Part shown: positions 1-10,929 of the stretch, one piece after another
Layout: every line of letters starts with the position of its first letter
How positions within the stretch are numbered: the first letter of the stretch is position 1
Source of the DNA: Paulinella micropora
Lineage: Eukaryota; Cercozoa; Imbricatea; Euglyphida
Direction: 5' to 3'
Assembly: GCA_009731375.1 (NCBI GenBank)
Contig: BJOX01000041.1
Location: forward strand, 396,168-460,167
Length of the DNA: 64,000 nt
Made by a program: the position numbers and the translations under genes
Notes under the pieces: generated by a model
What the model saw: the letters and a program-made list of their open reading frames with translations, nothing else
The model's database searches: none
What the model was told of the DNA's origin: nothing

Positions 1-80
1 TGGAGGACCTCGAACAAGGGTATTGGAGGCTTATGTCCGTTGAGGATATGCCATTAGCTGCATCAGTACGCCTCAGATAT

Positions 81-111
<31 letters not shown>

Positions 112-135
112 GTATTAGTATTAGTATTAGTATTC
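1..135 (+). repeat. SINE-like interspersed repeat, 3' part with (ATT)n tail
   Basis: The first ~80 bases, containing GACCTCGAACA and TACGCCTCAGA, recur imperfectly at 438-515. Both copies run directly into a trinucleotide tail, here (ATT)n/(TTAG)n at about 80-135. A short body with a simple-repeat tail is the usual shape of a SINE 3' end. No tRNA-like head is visible because the window starts inside the copy. Family assignment is inference. Confidence 0.5.
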
Positions 136-437
136 AGCCTATCGCCCCTCAGGCGTTAAACTGTGACATAAACTGATAATCGTTGCGTGGGAGGTGATCG
201 TGCCTCAAAAAGATCCTAAACTCAAGCTATTCCGGTTGAAAGCCCGTGACCTAGAGAACTACACATGGTTATAGGGTTTTAAGATTACTCTAGCATGCTT
301 TGCGTATGCATTTGCACATTCGGTGACACTTTACAAGAGCTTGCCGGGCCTGCGGAATAACCTCGGCTTTGTACAGTCTTACCCTAAAGAGGCCCATCGG
401 TGGCCCCGATCACCAGTCGAGAGACTGACTAAGGAGG
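136..437. other. intergenic, no gene recognised
   Basis: Non-repetitive sequence with no convincing open frame. GCCTATCG at about 140 also occurs inside the tRNA-derived repeat at 1399-1702, so part of this stretch may belong to the same SINE lineage. Confidence 0.4.
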
Positions 438-585
438 GGTGGACCTCGAACAGGAATATTGGGGGCTAATGTCCGTAAAATGATCTGCATCCGTACGCCT
501 TAGAGCAAGTATATTATTGTTGCTATTGTTGTTGTTGGTGGTGGTGGTGCCAGTGTTAGTGTTGCTGTTGTTGTTGTTGCACAAC
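438..585 (+). repeat. second copy of the SINE-like repeat, (TTG)n tail
   Basis: Matches the repeat at 1-80 (GACCTCGAACA, then ATTGG-GGCT-ATGTCCGT, then CCGTACGCCT). The tail is a (TTG/GTG)n trinucleotide run at about 511-580 instead of (ATT)n, so the tail sequence is not conserved between copies. Confidence 0.5.
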
Positions 586-1398
586 ATAGTAAATACTCGC
601 AACATCGGACAAACATACCCATGCAGATAAACAACGAATAGCATGATGTAGGAAGCGAAAATTGGACTGTATAGAACGCCAAAATAAGAGGTTCACAAAG
701 AACTTGTGTAGCAGGAGACGAGACATCGTGAATCTTCCTCTTTTTTTTTTTCCTTCCCAGAAAGTCACGCTCTATTTTATCTTGCCATGCAGACTGGAGA
801 GCGAGCCAACTTCGTATCGAAATTGACCAAGCACGAAGTCTCTACTCATATTTATGTGAGTTTCTTCCTGGCATCTTCTTGTCACCTCACATTGTTTTTT
901 CTTGAGGTGCCATTATTCTTTCTACTCCCTCATTCTAGCCCTGTTCTAGCGTTGTTTGTTGTTTCTTGCTTGGTTGGCTTGGTGGGTTACTTGTTGCTGT
1001 TTGGTTGATTGCTTTATTGGTTTATTAATTGATTTGTACTGCATTGCATTGCTTTGTTTTGAGTTTTTGTTTGTTTTTGTTTGCTTCCGTGTGGGTATAT
1101 ATATGTGTGTTTGATTTGTTTTCTGTACTTGTCTGCTTGTTTGTCTGTGTTTGTTTGTGTTCGTGTTTGTTCATGTTTGCTATTCTCTCTGCTGAGGTTT
1201 TTCTTTTACTTTCTTTGTTTTTGCCCGTGTGCATTTGTCTGTTTGTTTATGTTTACTTCTTGATGCTGTTACTGTTGCTGCTGTTGTTGTTGTCGATATT
1301 GTTGCTGTTGCATTATAATATTTTCCTCTTCGTTTGTTTTTTTCAACCTGTTTATTGCTTTGTTATTATTATTATTATCATTATTATTATTATTATTT
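586..1398. other. T-rich low-complexity intergenic DNA
   Basis: From about 870 to 1350 the plus strand is extremely T/G-rich with many TTTG and TGTT words, ending in (ATT)n at 1363-1397. The open frames here translate to Phe/Leu/Cys/Val-rich strings expected from composition alone. No gene is supported. Confidence 0.6.
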
Positions 1399-1629
1399 GG
1401 ACACCGTGATAGCCCAGTGGTCAAGTTCTACCATCTGGGCCCTGTCGCCAGTTCGATTCCCGTCGGTGCCACCAGTATTTTCATTGAACATACCGGTCCG
1501 TCTGGAAGTGTTGGAACTGCCCTTGCGGGGGTGTCATTAGAGCCTATCGTCAATTCTTCGTACTCCCCTCACGGGTGAGACGATGGAGGCGCATGTGCAG
1601 AAATGCATCAGCCATTGACAGAGAAGCAC

Positions 1630-1663
<34 letters not shown>

Positions 1664-1702
1664 TCTTCTTCTTCTTCTTCTTCTTCTTCTTCTTCTTCTT
1701 CT
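1399..1702 (+). mobile_element. tRNA-derived SINE with A and B boxes
   Basis: Positions 1410-1420 (TAGCCCAGTGG) fit the RNA polymerase III A-box consensus TRGYNNARNNG exactly, and 1451-1459 (GTTCGATTC) fits the B box GWTCRANNC. Spacing is close to that of a tRNA gene, and a GTGCCACCA sequence follows. The acceptor stem (about 1400-1406 against 1464-1470) and the T stem contain mismatches, and the unit continues for another ~150 bases into an (ATT)n(CTT)n tail at about 1628-1702. This is the anatomy of a tRNA-derived SINE rather than a working tRNA gene. Confidence 0.65.
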
Positions 1703-1987
1703 TGTCAATGTTGTTGTTGTTATTGCTGCTGCTGCTTTTTACTGGTTGTTTTTATGTGACTTGATTCAATCCATTTTTGTCCACAAAAATTTTATCTTTT
1801 GTCTTTTTTCAAATATTTTCTGTTGTTTTCATAATAAGCGTGTCTCTGACGCATTTTTGACAACTTACACGGATGCATGATTTATGTTGCTCGACCTTGG
1901 TTGCCTTGATATGTGACGGGGGAGGGAACCAGCAGACAGCCATCAATCACTGTGTTTTAGTCTGAAAAGGCCACCTTCTGCTTCCAG

Positions 1988-4395
1988 AAAGTGGAGGACA
2001 AAGCAGAGCTTGCTGAGCTACGCGCTGGCCTTCGAGTTGCTGTGGCCACCTACAGTGGCATGACTGAAATAACGCAACAAGCACAGGCAACCATGGAAGA
2101 AGCCTTGTGGTTTGTGGAGGCTGTCGATGACAACGTTCAGAAGACTAACGGCAACAGTGGCATTGGTTCCCGGGCGGTAGCACTTCAGGACATAACCACG
2201 CTCGCTGGCCAGTCTGAGCATGACAACAAAGAAGTCGTCGATGAGCTCAAGTTGCACTTGAATCGCTTAGAGCAAGAGTTGCAAAGCCAGAAAGCGGCCG
2301 AAGCTTCTGCAGTAGCCGAAAAAGAAAAGGAAATGCTTGTCTGGCGAGCTCAACGCGATAAGGAAATAGAGGCTCGACAGCTGCAGCTAGAGCAGGTTTT
2401 TGGAACTTCTCAACTTGATTTGTAATTGAATTTGTGTAGATGCTCACTTTCCTGCAAGGAAAGGCCGACAGCCAAAGCTCAGCTTCGCAAGAGCTACAGG
2501 CCCAGATAGAAACGCTGCGAAGAAATCAAAAAGTGCTGATCGAGCAGTATGAAAAGGCAAAAGAACTTGAAGAGCAAAAGGCGTACTTAAGAAGCCACGA
2601 CGTGCTGTGGAAGTTTTACCAAAGCACTCAATTAAAACTCAACGAAATGATGCTTGCCTACAAAGTTATTGATAGTGGTACGTTTTGTCATGCCCGTCTA
2701 GCTTGTTCACAAGATTTGATTTTGCAGGTCTGGTGGCGGGCCAGGAGCAGAATAAACTTTCCTCTCTAATAAGTCTGGCAGGAGAAAACATTCCCCTGCC
2801 TGGAGCCGCCGCCGCTGCGAATCTGATCAACGGTCTTTGGATGTCGTCCAAGCATCAGTTGATAAAGGCGTCTTGTGTTAGCTGGGATACGTTGGCATAA
2901 TGACAAGGCACAGGCACGAAAGTCGGGGCGTCTGAATGCTCTGTCCACTTCTGTCACAGGTCTTGTAACGGACGGCAGCATCAAATATTGTATGTTCATG
3001 GATTTATTAGAAATGGAGAAGATGGCAGAGGAAGTTGGCCGCTTACTGACGTACTGCTATGAAGAACAGATCCGTATGCTAGATCCAGGTCATGCTGAGC
3101 GCGGCTGAGCGCGTTGGTGAGGCTGCTGCTTGATGGCTTTTTTGCAGGTCCAGCAGGCGTGGTTTGTCTCAGTCATTGTGCTGTCAATCGAATTATCCAT
3201 GCCATCGGGTACCTGTGTCTTGACTCAAGGCTGGAGCTTGATTCTGCTGTGGGCACTTAGGCACGGAACGATCGATGACAAAAGCGCAGAGACTGTGATC
3301 ACGCAGTTGGTTGAAGCTCCCAGCAAAACGTACAAGAAGGAGGGAAGTGGAGGTCTTTTCAACAAAAAAGTTCAGACTATTCGTGGAGGGGGCTGGACCG
3401 AGTCCGGTGTCTTCATGCGCAGCGCAATCAGAACTCTTGATGGTCTGATGCACCATCACAGTAATGTTGCTTTTAGACATACGGATGCTTGTGTGCCAGG
3501 GACTTATTTCGTTGGGAAGGAAACACGTCCCGAGAAGTATGGATATAGACTGGGAAGTGCCAAGTTGGTTTCCTTTTGTCATTTCATATCTCTTGCCCAA
3601 GCTATCTGCGATAGGTTCAAGAGATGGAGCTCACCCCTACAGTAGCTCGCGTGGCTTCACACGTATCGTTTATTAGCCTATCTTCCATGCGTTTCAGAAA
3701 ACTTGCTTAGGTATTTTCGGCTCCAGAAAAAAGCCCCATCATGCACAAGTACAGGTCAAAATCGGTACAGCCCGCTATTACGCCTGTTTGTCTGTTTTCT
3801 CCTATGTCTATGTCCAAAACCAGTTCTTCCAAGTTGCAGGATGCCACAGCAGATGCAGAGACTCCGAGTCTACTATCAACTTCACCAAGGCGAGAGCTTT
3901 TTTTGGACGAGTCAGTTTCTATTCCTGCTAGTCAGCTCAAGCTTTATGAAGCACGCATTTCAGAACTAGAGGATCGTGTAAAAGCCCTGGAGAGCCTGAA
4001 ATCACAGATGGCTCAAATGCAGGAGGTGTATCATGCTTCTTTTTCAGTTGGTTCTTTTTTGCACTGAGATGTCTGAATTTAGATGCTAAACCGATTAATG
4101 TTTGCGGCAAAATAGACAACTTTACGGTGCCTGATCGCTTTTACATAACAGTACATGAGTCTTTTCTTGCTGTGTTTTTAGTTTTGCCACGGGCAGTCAC
4201 GCAAGAGCTAAGCTGCAGCCTTGACTATCAATCAATTCTGTAATGTATTTGAATTTTGTCCAACTCCCGGCAAGCGTGGCAAAAGGATGTAAACGTTAGA
4301 AATCTTCAGAAGTTTAACTTGCTGCTAAGCGACTTGAAAAGGACCTTGCAGTTACAGTCAATCAAGTTAAGGCCGCGATAACATCCTACCAGTAG
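1988..4395 (+). CDS. multi-exon coiled-coil protein, unrecognised (partial, 5' end not found)
   Basis: The first four exons join in consistent phase with good splice sites: 1988-2395, 2440-2677, 2728-2874 and 2960-3088. A fifth starts at about 3140 after TTTTTTGCAG. Introns are short (44-86 bp). Exons 1-2 encode a long Glu/Gln/Lys/Leu-rich coiled coil (KELEEQKAYLRSHDV and similar). Exon 3 has a hydrophobic ENIPLPGAAAAANLINGLW segment, and exon 4 is helical (EEVGRLLTYCYEEQIRML). Coding character continues to about 3600 with an apparent one-base frame break near 3250. A later exon ending at a GTGTAT donor (about 3800-4026) encodes ISELEDRVKALESLKSQM, another coiled coil. A possible last exon at 4330-4395 ends VKAAITSYQ-stop. 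I do not recognise the family. The IPLPG helix faintly recalls the adaptor helix of fungal and plant NLR-type proteins, which is only a suggestion. The upstream exon with the start codon is not identified. Confidence 0.55.
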
Positions 4396-4585
4396 TACCC
4401 AGGCGCAACGGTAACCCGGTCGCCAACTCGTACCATCCCTAACGTAAACCCGACGGGTCATTGGAAATAAAAAACAGTCTTAGCTTTATTACACAAACAT
4501 TCACTTAGTAACTTGAATTTAAAGAACTCAGTCGATCCTGGGGCTCTTTTCTTTCAGTAAATTTTATTCTATCTCTTCTGCTTCC
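4396..4585. other. 3' flank of the coiled-coil gene
   Basis: AT-rich sequence after the possible last exon, with AATAAA-like words near 4467. No open frame of note. Confidence 0.4.
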
Positions 4586-5455
4586 CACTCAGCTCTACGA
4601 GTGGCAAGTATTTAATATTCATTAAAACAGTATCTTCGTAAAACAAAACAACTAAAAAAAAAAAACTTTCAAAAAAATCAGTACCACTTCCATTTATGCC
4701 GGCCCACCCGGTATATAATGGCAATACTTACCGTTCAAACTCCGGTCACAGGCTTTCGGTTATTTTTGGTGCAGGTGAAGATTACGGAATCCCTTCATTA
4801 CTGAGGTATCTTATCAGACTGAGCACTTTGACGACCGGCCAAAACCACTACCGTTGACATTTTACTGTTTTTGACAAATCCGTTAGATTCTCCTCTGCAC
4901 GACGTTTCGACCCTTCACTAACTAGCTTTCGATTTCGTCCAGGAATGACTTCAAACGATTCAATCAAAGTTTTTGCAGCAGTCACAGTGAATTGCAATTT
5001 TTTCCTTCTTCATTGCCTTTTTTCCACGGTTTCCCGAAAACCACAATTTACGGTGAATTTTGGGGAACACAGTCAAGAAAACAGAAAAATCATCTTGCCG
5101 TACACATTTAGGTTTTTACATCAATGACTTAGAGAGATTTCCCAAATGAAAATGTCTGACCGTCAGGCTTCCACTTGAACACCAATAACTTGAACTTGAA
5201 GCCACCTTCAAGTACATTGTACATTTAACTTCAAGTGTCGTCTAACAGCTACTCACAATCTACGTTCAACCAAGATCGTACTTTGCAAACCAAGTCTGCA
5301 AACAAGTAGAAATCAACGTAAATAAACGAAGTGACCTCTCAGCTATTTACTGGTATTTCACCTACTCTTAGGAGTTAGTGCTGTTTGCAGCCATAGAGTC
5401 TTTTAATAAGAGTTCGTTGTGTATTTATCCCTTGGGGTTGTATCCAAACTCACAA
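4586..5455. mobile_element. interspersed repeat, copy A, with inverted-repeat-like left end
   Basis: Two blocks match another locus in direct orientation. 4828-4960 matches 27214-27300 joined to 36850-36900 (shared TCTCCTCTGCACGACGTTTC). 5290-5450 matches 37230-37400 (shared ACGTAAATAAACGAAGTGAC). The left end at 4586-4625, with CTCTACGAGTGGCAAGT, matches the reverse complement of 37735-37768 at the right end of copy B, so the family probably has terminal inverted repeats. No transposase is seen, so it would be a non-autonomous DNA element. The matching right terminus of copy A is not found, and the copy may be truncated near 5455. Confidence 0.6.
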
Positions 5456-5539
5456 TTCGAATTTTCCTTTCAAGTGGAAACTGCACACACGAGTTTTGTG
5501 TGCTCTGTCGACAGATCGATTTGAAAGCACCTCCTACTA

Positions 5540-5715
5540 AAGTCAGGAAATGCTTGGACCCTTTCACCACTGATTGTAGGTCACTTGTATTTCCTAACCC
5601 TTTCACCACTGATTGTAGGTCCAAGCATTTGTAGGTCAGGAAATGCTTTCACCTTAGTGTTGGTACACTTGTAGAGCACTTGTAGGTCAGGAAATGCTTG
5701 GACCCTTTCACCATA
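5540..5715 (+). repeat. imperfect local tandem repeat
   Basis: AGGAAATGCTTGGACCCTTT, CCCTTTCACCACTGATTG and CTTGTAGGTC occur two to three times in shuffled order within 175 bases. The array ends just at the first ATG of the GC-rich element's ORF (5698). Confidence 0.7.
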
Positions 5716-8383
5716 TTGGGCGTCTACCATGGTCTTCTGCCTTCTGAAAAGAAGTTTCTGAAGGAAGTAGAGGAAGGGAAGTCTACTACTCTTACTACGA
5801 ACCTCTCGTGTACGCAATCAACGCAGTTCAAAGAGGATTTATTCACCAACTACTCTGGCGAATACAGGAACGTTCTACTCAAGGCAATCAAGGACAAGCA
5901 AACTAATTTGCTCCATCTACCATTGGTACCGACACCATCCCTCACGCTGATGTGCAATCCCAACGTGACGGCCCACGACATCTACCAGGATTATCTGGGA
6001 CCTACAGGCTCTGCAGCTCAACAGGAGGCTCTCTGGAATCAATTGGGTACGCTCATCCCTCTCGAGATATATGTTAATCATTTACCTATTTCGACTTCGA
6101 TGCCTGGAGCACCTGGTTCACTTCTTGGATTTTTACTCCCAGCCCCTGCAAGCACTCCAGTTACCGTGCCCCCATCGTTGGTTCGACGCCAGCAATAGCC
6201 CTGGGAAGTATTCCTCCGGGACCTACACCGCTGACTCACCCATCAACGAGCCCCACTGCTCCAGCTGCACCATCAACGGCTGCAACATCGCCCCCTGTAG
6301 CTACCCCATCGTTGGCCTTTACTCCAGTTACGATGCCCGCGGGTGCAACAGCATTGGCCCCTATTGGTAGGGTACCTCCTATCACCCCTGTCGGTCCGTT
6401 TGCCCACCCCTGCCCCGGCGTGAACCGCATCCATCGCTGGCATCCATCGTGGCATCTCGCCCACCTGCCCCATTTGTCAATCGAGCACTGTCCATGACTG
6501 ACCCAGCTTTCACGTCACCATTTCGACCGATAATTGGCTCTTTGGGACCCAGACCGGCCTTTGCTCCATTGACAGCAACTCCGACTGATTCGTCAGGTTC
6601 AACCCGCGCTACATTGACGCCGGCACGCCCAACGCCTCGCATCTCGCTGAGTACAACAATGCAAGGTAGTAGAATCACACTGAGCCCTCTCTTCTCCGTT
6701 GCGGAAGAAGCTTACTCGACCCTGCTCGCTGGTGGTACGAACCCTCCCGTGGAGGACCAAGGTGGAGCCTCTGTGACTGCAACAACCGGTAATACAACAG
6801 TAGCGACTCCGGCTCCCGCGAGCTCGTCATCAAGCTCATCTTCAAGCCCGGCATCGAGCTCAACATCGAGCTCGTCTGCAGGTTCGTCACCTGATCCATC
6901 GTCTGGTACGACGATTGTAACTCAGCCACCGGCCCCTTCGACGGAGAATGGCCCTCCGGGGACGGCTACACCATCCCCGCCATCCTCAGGCAATGAATCC
7001 CCGTCAGCATCGTCGGCATCAAGAGTTCTGCGATCGTCCACCTTTGCAGGTGTTCCACCCCGCACGCTGCACATGATGGCCCGAGTCCGATCTCTCTTCG
7101 TGTTGACCCGCCCGACCACCGCGCCGGGACCTGACGTCGCTACTCAAGCCCGCGAACTTGCATTCAACTTACAGTTGACCAACTTGTCAATGCTGTTGGC
7201 ATGCAACCGCATCATCGACACAGTAAGAAAGTGGGGAGACAAGCCCGCAATGGCTCTCATGGACGTGTACTGGACTTGGTACATTCGTGTTACTGACGAA
7301 CGCACCCGCGTCTGGAGCATCATCCCGTACATGCTCATGGAATATTTCATGGAGCTGTTCAAGGGACGACTGGACAAGGGAGACACGAAGCGACCAGCTA
7401 TGCAAGCCCTTAAACTTCGACGCTTCAAGAAGGAAAGCCTCGCAGGGTATGTAAATAGTTGCATCACAAGCTACGAGACGGCCCAGGCAGCTGGCTATCT
7501 GACGGCCGACTTCAATCAAGTCCGCGATGTGTCTCGGATGCTTACGCTTATGGAGCGAGAGCGATGGACCCTGTACGCCACCGAGATACTTAATGCACTT
7601 GGAGTTGCATGGCCCCGCGACCTCACTGACCTTCTGCCCTGGACCAACTCCCTCGATCTCCACGTCATGGAAGAATATTGGCCCTGGATGGAAAGTACTA
7701 CGAAGCCCTCGTCGGCTGCCACATACAAGCGACTACGGGAGCGCCCTCCTCGTCCGACGCCTTCCACCTTCTCCCGTGATTCAACCGTCAAGGTCGACAC
7801 TCGTCAGAAGAAACCGCGTAGGACGCAGCAGGAAAACAAGGAGAACAAACGCCCTCCTCGTCAGAAGCGCAAGGCTGACGCCATGTCGATGGCTCAACCG
7901 GCTGCATCACCGGATCGTGGACGCCCCAACAAGCGGACTAAGACGGACAAGCCAGCCCCGACTACGAAGAAGACGGCAACACGCCCACCCTTCACCAAGG
8001 CGAATGCGATTGCCATCCCTTCAAAGAAATCGTCGATGGTTACGGCCGCCACCAAGTTCGCCCCGACCTCGCCAAAGCGTCCACCCTTCACCGGGATTCC
8101 ATGCTCCTACTGCAAGGAACATAACCAGTTCCTCAAGCCGAATCAGACCCCGAAGCACTCGCTTGAACAATGCAAGCTGCGACAACAGCATTGTCAGGAT
8201 GAAGGCAAGCATTGCAACTGGAAGCCATCCTCGGCCGCCACGGGCTTTCCACATGACGACGCGCGCGGCGTCTCAGAAGTCACGACGTCTACTCCGTATT
8301 TCTACGACCCCGACCGTCGTCTGCGGCAATATATACGTACGCAAATCATTGCGCCCGTCCCCGGAAGAAGACATCATCGGTAA
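5698..8383 (+). pseudogene. Gag-like ORF of a GC-rich retroelement (frameshifted)
   Basis: Three successive frames (5698-6198, about 6180-6430, 6449-8383) read as one protein if two indels are allowed. The order is a helical N-terminal part, a Pro/Thr/Ala-rich linker, and a Ser run at about 6820-6900. Then comes a Trp-rich helical region at 7070-7690 (VRKWGDKPAMALMDVYWTW and similar) of the kind seen in retrotransposon capsids. A Lys/Arg-rich basic tail follows, with a knuckle-like CX2CX14HX4C set at about 8100-8172 (CSYCKEHNQF...HSLEQC). Family knowledge: a capsid followed by a basic, Cys/His-containing nucleocapsid is the layout of LTR-retroelement Gag. GC content is clearly higher than in the flanking copia DNA. 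Calling it Gag is inference from layout. Confidence 0.55.
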
Positions 8384-8942
8384 GACTACATGCGTTCTAG
8401 ACTCGGCCTGCAACTGCAAAGGCGTAGCCCTCCTCGACTGGGTAATACACCAAGGACTTGAGATCGTGTCGCTCCCAACCGTCGACGCACGCTCATCTGT
8501 GGGTGTTGATGCTACTCTTTCCGAATGCATTGAACTTTTCGTCTCGGTCACACCGACGTCTCCGCTTCATGCCATCACGATATATATCTCGAGCCACCTC
8601 CCCGAATGTATGAACCTGCTTCTTGCCAACGAGGTCTCGGCCCAGCTCAACCTCTCCATTGACGACGCGCAAGCGATTCGGCCCACGGACTACATGCCCC
8701 TGAAGCCGCCTTCCAAGCAAATCGTCTACGAGACGGAGTTCCATCTCTTCGAGACGCCACTTCAAGTCGGTGATTTACAACTTGCTACGGTTAGCTACGA
8801 ATTTCGCTCTGCAACGTTGGCGAAAGAGACGTCCTGCCTGATAGTCAAATTCAACAAAATCATCGACCGCCGTCCCAAACTACAGCTCCCTTCGAACTCC
8901 CACGACCTTCTGTCTACTTCGAACGCCCACCTCTATGGCCGC
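8384..8942 (+). CDS. retropepsin-like aspartic protease region of the GC-rich element
   Basis: This frame continues past the Gag stop, so it would need a frameshift or was separated by decay. CVLDSACN sits where a retropepsin has its catalytic D(S/T)G motif, followed by hydrophobic strands and HLPECMNLLLANEV, which resembles the D-x-L-LG-x-x-x second half of the fold. The active-site triplet reads DSA rather than DSG/DTG, so activity is doubtful. The immediate position after the knuckle domain supports the call. Confidence 0.45.
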
Positions 8943-8957
8943 TAAGTCAACCTGTTC

Positions 8958-10925
8958 ATGTCTTCACGTAAAAGAAGACCTTGCGACGTCAACGTCGTCA
9001 ACGTCGGATGGCCGGATCGCAAAGAAGAAGAGGATGAAGACGAAGACGAAGAGGCCAGTGAAGAGGTCGAGGAGGTCGAGGAGCAAGACGAAGAGGCAGC
9101 TGAAGCAGCTGAGGACAATAAAAAAGGCTACGACGACGTCGATTCTGAAGAAGAAGAAGAAGACGAAGTCGACCTGACAGTCGAAGTGGTCGAAAACGAG
9201 AGCGAACGGGACAGCGAGAGCCAAGCCAGCCATCCTACGCCCTCGCAAACTCAACACGTCACCCATCGCGCCCGTGGCGGAAATTTGGAATCGAAGAGAC
9301 CGGATACTCCTCCTTCCAAACGACAGAAATTGGAGGCATCCACAACTCCAGAGGAGTCTCCAGCTTCAGCTGCTGCGACAGCCACGCCTTCCACGAGTGG
9401 ATCGGCCCAGGGATGGAAAGACACGCCTCCCTCTCAAGTGGAACATACACCGAATGCCTCTCAGATTGGAGTTAGCCCTCGGCGTCTATCAGCTTGGAAA
9501 AGGGAAGATGCACTGGCACGACAATACCTCGCTCAACTTCGAGGCAAGCCTTCGAATACGAGACGCTCCTTGTTCTATCTGGCATCATCATCATCATCAT
9601 CATCGTCATCATCGTCAGTGCTGCCTGCTCCGACCTTGACTACGCCATCTACGGCCGCCTCTTTGGCGCTCCCTCAAGCTCAGTCTTCGTCATCGTCGTC
9701 GTCATCAGCACTACGAGTGGCGGCGCCTGCGATCGCAGATTGTATGCCGGCAAGACCAATAAGCGACGGCCTTGGTCGTGACCTCAAACAGGGTCAGGGA
9801 TCACCAGTTCCTCGATTGCCGCTCCAGACCGAAGCACGTGCTCCGGCCCCGGGCCCCGAACCCGAGGCAGCCGAGCCATCCCCCATAGGAAGTGTTCGGC
9901 CCATTGGCATAAGCATCCGACTACGGAGGGCCACTAGGCCGGCCCGGGCTGCAAGCGTGTCCCCCATTGTCGGACGCGGCCCCCTACACGAATACCCGAG
10001 CCGCAGACTCGCGGGATTCGAAGCACTGCCAATGACACCAAACGTCCGTCGTGCAATCGGAGATCCCTTTCAACTTCGACGAACCGAAGTCCTGACTCCA
10101 GTCCCCACTCTACGCGTGGGCCAGGCCCCACAAATGACGTATAAGGAGGTCCGACCGGTACCATTCGTATGGATACCTCCACGCTGTATCCCCGAGCGCA
10201 AAAGAAGAGGAAAAGGCCTTTACTACGGACGAGGACTTGTGGATCGTCAAGGAGTATACGCGAACTACTTTCCGACCATGGGATCCGTTTGCTTTGTGGC
10301 CACATACCCCAGATGTCCACACCTCGGTTGTTGGGTCCTGGAACAAATGATCACTAGCCAAGGACTATGGCCCGACAACGTCACTCCAGAAAGACGCGAC
10401 GGTTGGGACTACCCTCGAGTGGAACGATCGTTGCTGCGCACGGCAGAAAACGCCCGTGGGACCTACCAAATCCCGCCACCAGAAAAGGACATCCACTGGA
10501 GATGTGCGGAGCAGATGGTCTTCCCGTACACGGACCACTACAACTTTATCGCACACCCGCTCCTGGCGCGAACTTTTCTCCCATGGACTGCAGCACCGAA
10601 CCCGGCTTCGAGTTCATCCTCGAGTTCGTCCACGAGCGCCTCGTCAAGCTCGGCAGCAAGCTCATCATCCAGCTCATCATCGAGCTCATCATCGAGCTCA
10701 TCATCGCGCACAACTTCGAGCACAACTTCGAGCACAACTTCGAGCACAACTTCGAGCACAACTTCGAGCACAACTTCAAGTTCGTCCTCGAGCTCGACAT
10801 CGAGCTTGTTGTCCACTACGGCGCCTCCACGCACCTGGGAGAGTCAGATCTACTTACGTACTGACCCTCGCCAGATGTATGGGAACATCCCTTGGGGTAA
10901 CTCTGACATCGAATTTGTTGACGCA
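8958..10925 (+). CDS. large Ser-rich ORF of the GC-rich element, function unknown
   Basis: One open frame (ending formally at 11054 after entering copia DNA). It begins with a very acidic Glu/Asp block (8990-9230), followed by a Pro/Ser linker and two Ser runs (about 9585-9620 and 9685-9710). A compositionally normal domain at about 10050-10590 has several Trp, Cys and His (CPHLGCWVLEQM, DIHWRCAEQM). Then come Ser/Thr minisatellites to 10800 and IYLRTDPRQMYGNIPWG. I recognise no domain and see no reverse transcriptase or integrase motif. Open length of ~650 codons argues for past selection. The 3' end appears cut by the copia fragment at about 10925. Confidence 0.45.
10608..10800 (+). repeat. 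coding Ser/Thr minisatellites
   Basis: A 12-base unit (ACTTCGAGCACA) is repeated about six times at 10711-10782. It is preceded by repeats of AGCTCATCATCG and flanked by TCG/AGC serine codons. The 12-base unit keeps the frame and encodes Ser-Thr repeats. Confidence 0.8.
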
Positions 10926-10929
10926 GGAC

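Noticed and set aside
1029-1409. 126-codon Phe/Leu/Cys-rich ORF
   Set aside because: Arises from T/G-rich low-complexity DNA; no start context, homology or exon partners.
1399-1473. Functional tRNA gene
   Set aside because: The boxes are perfect but the acceptor and T stems contain mismatches, and the unit continues into a SINE-like body and tail.
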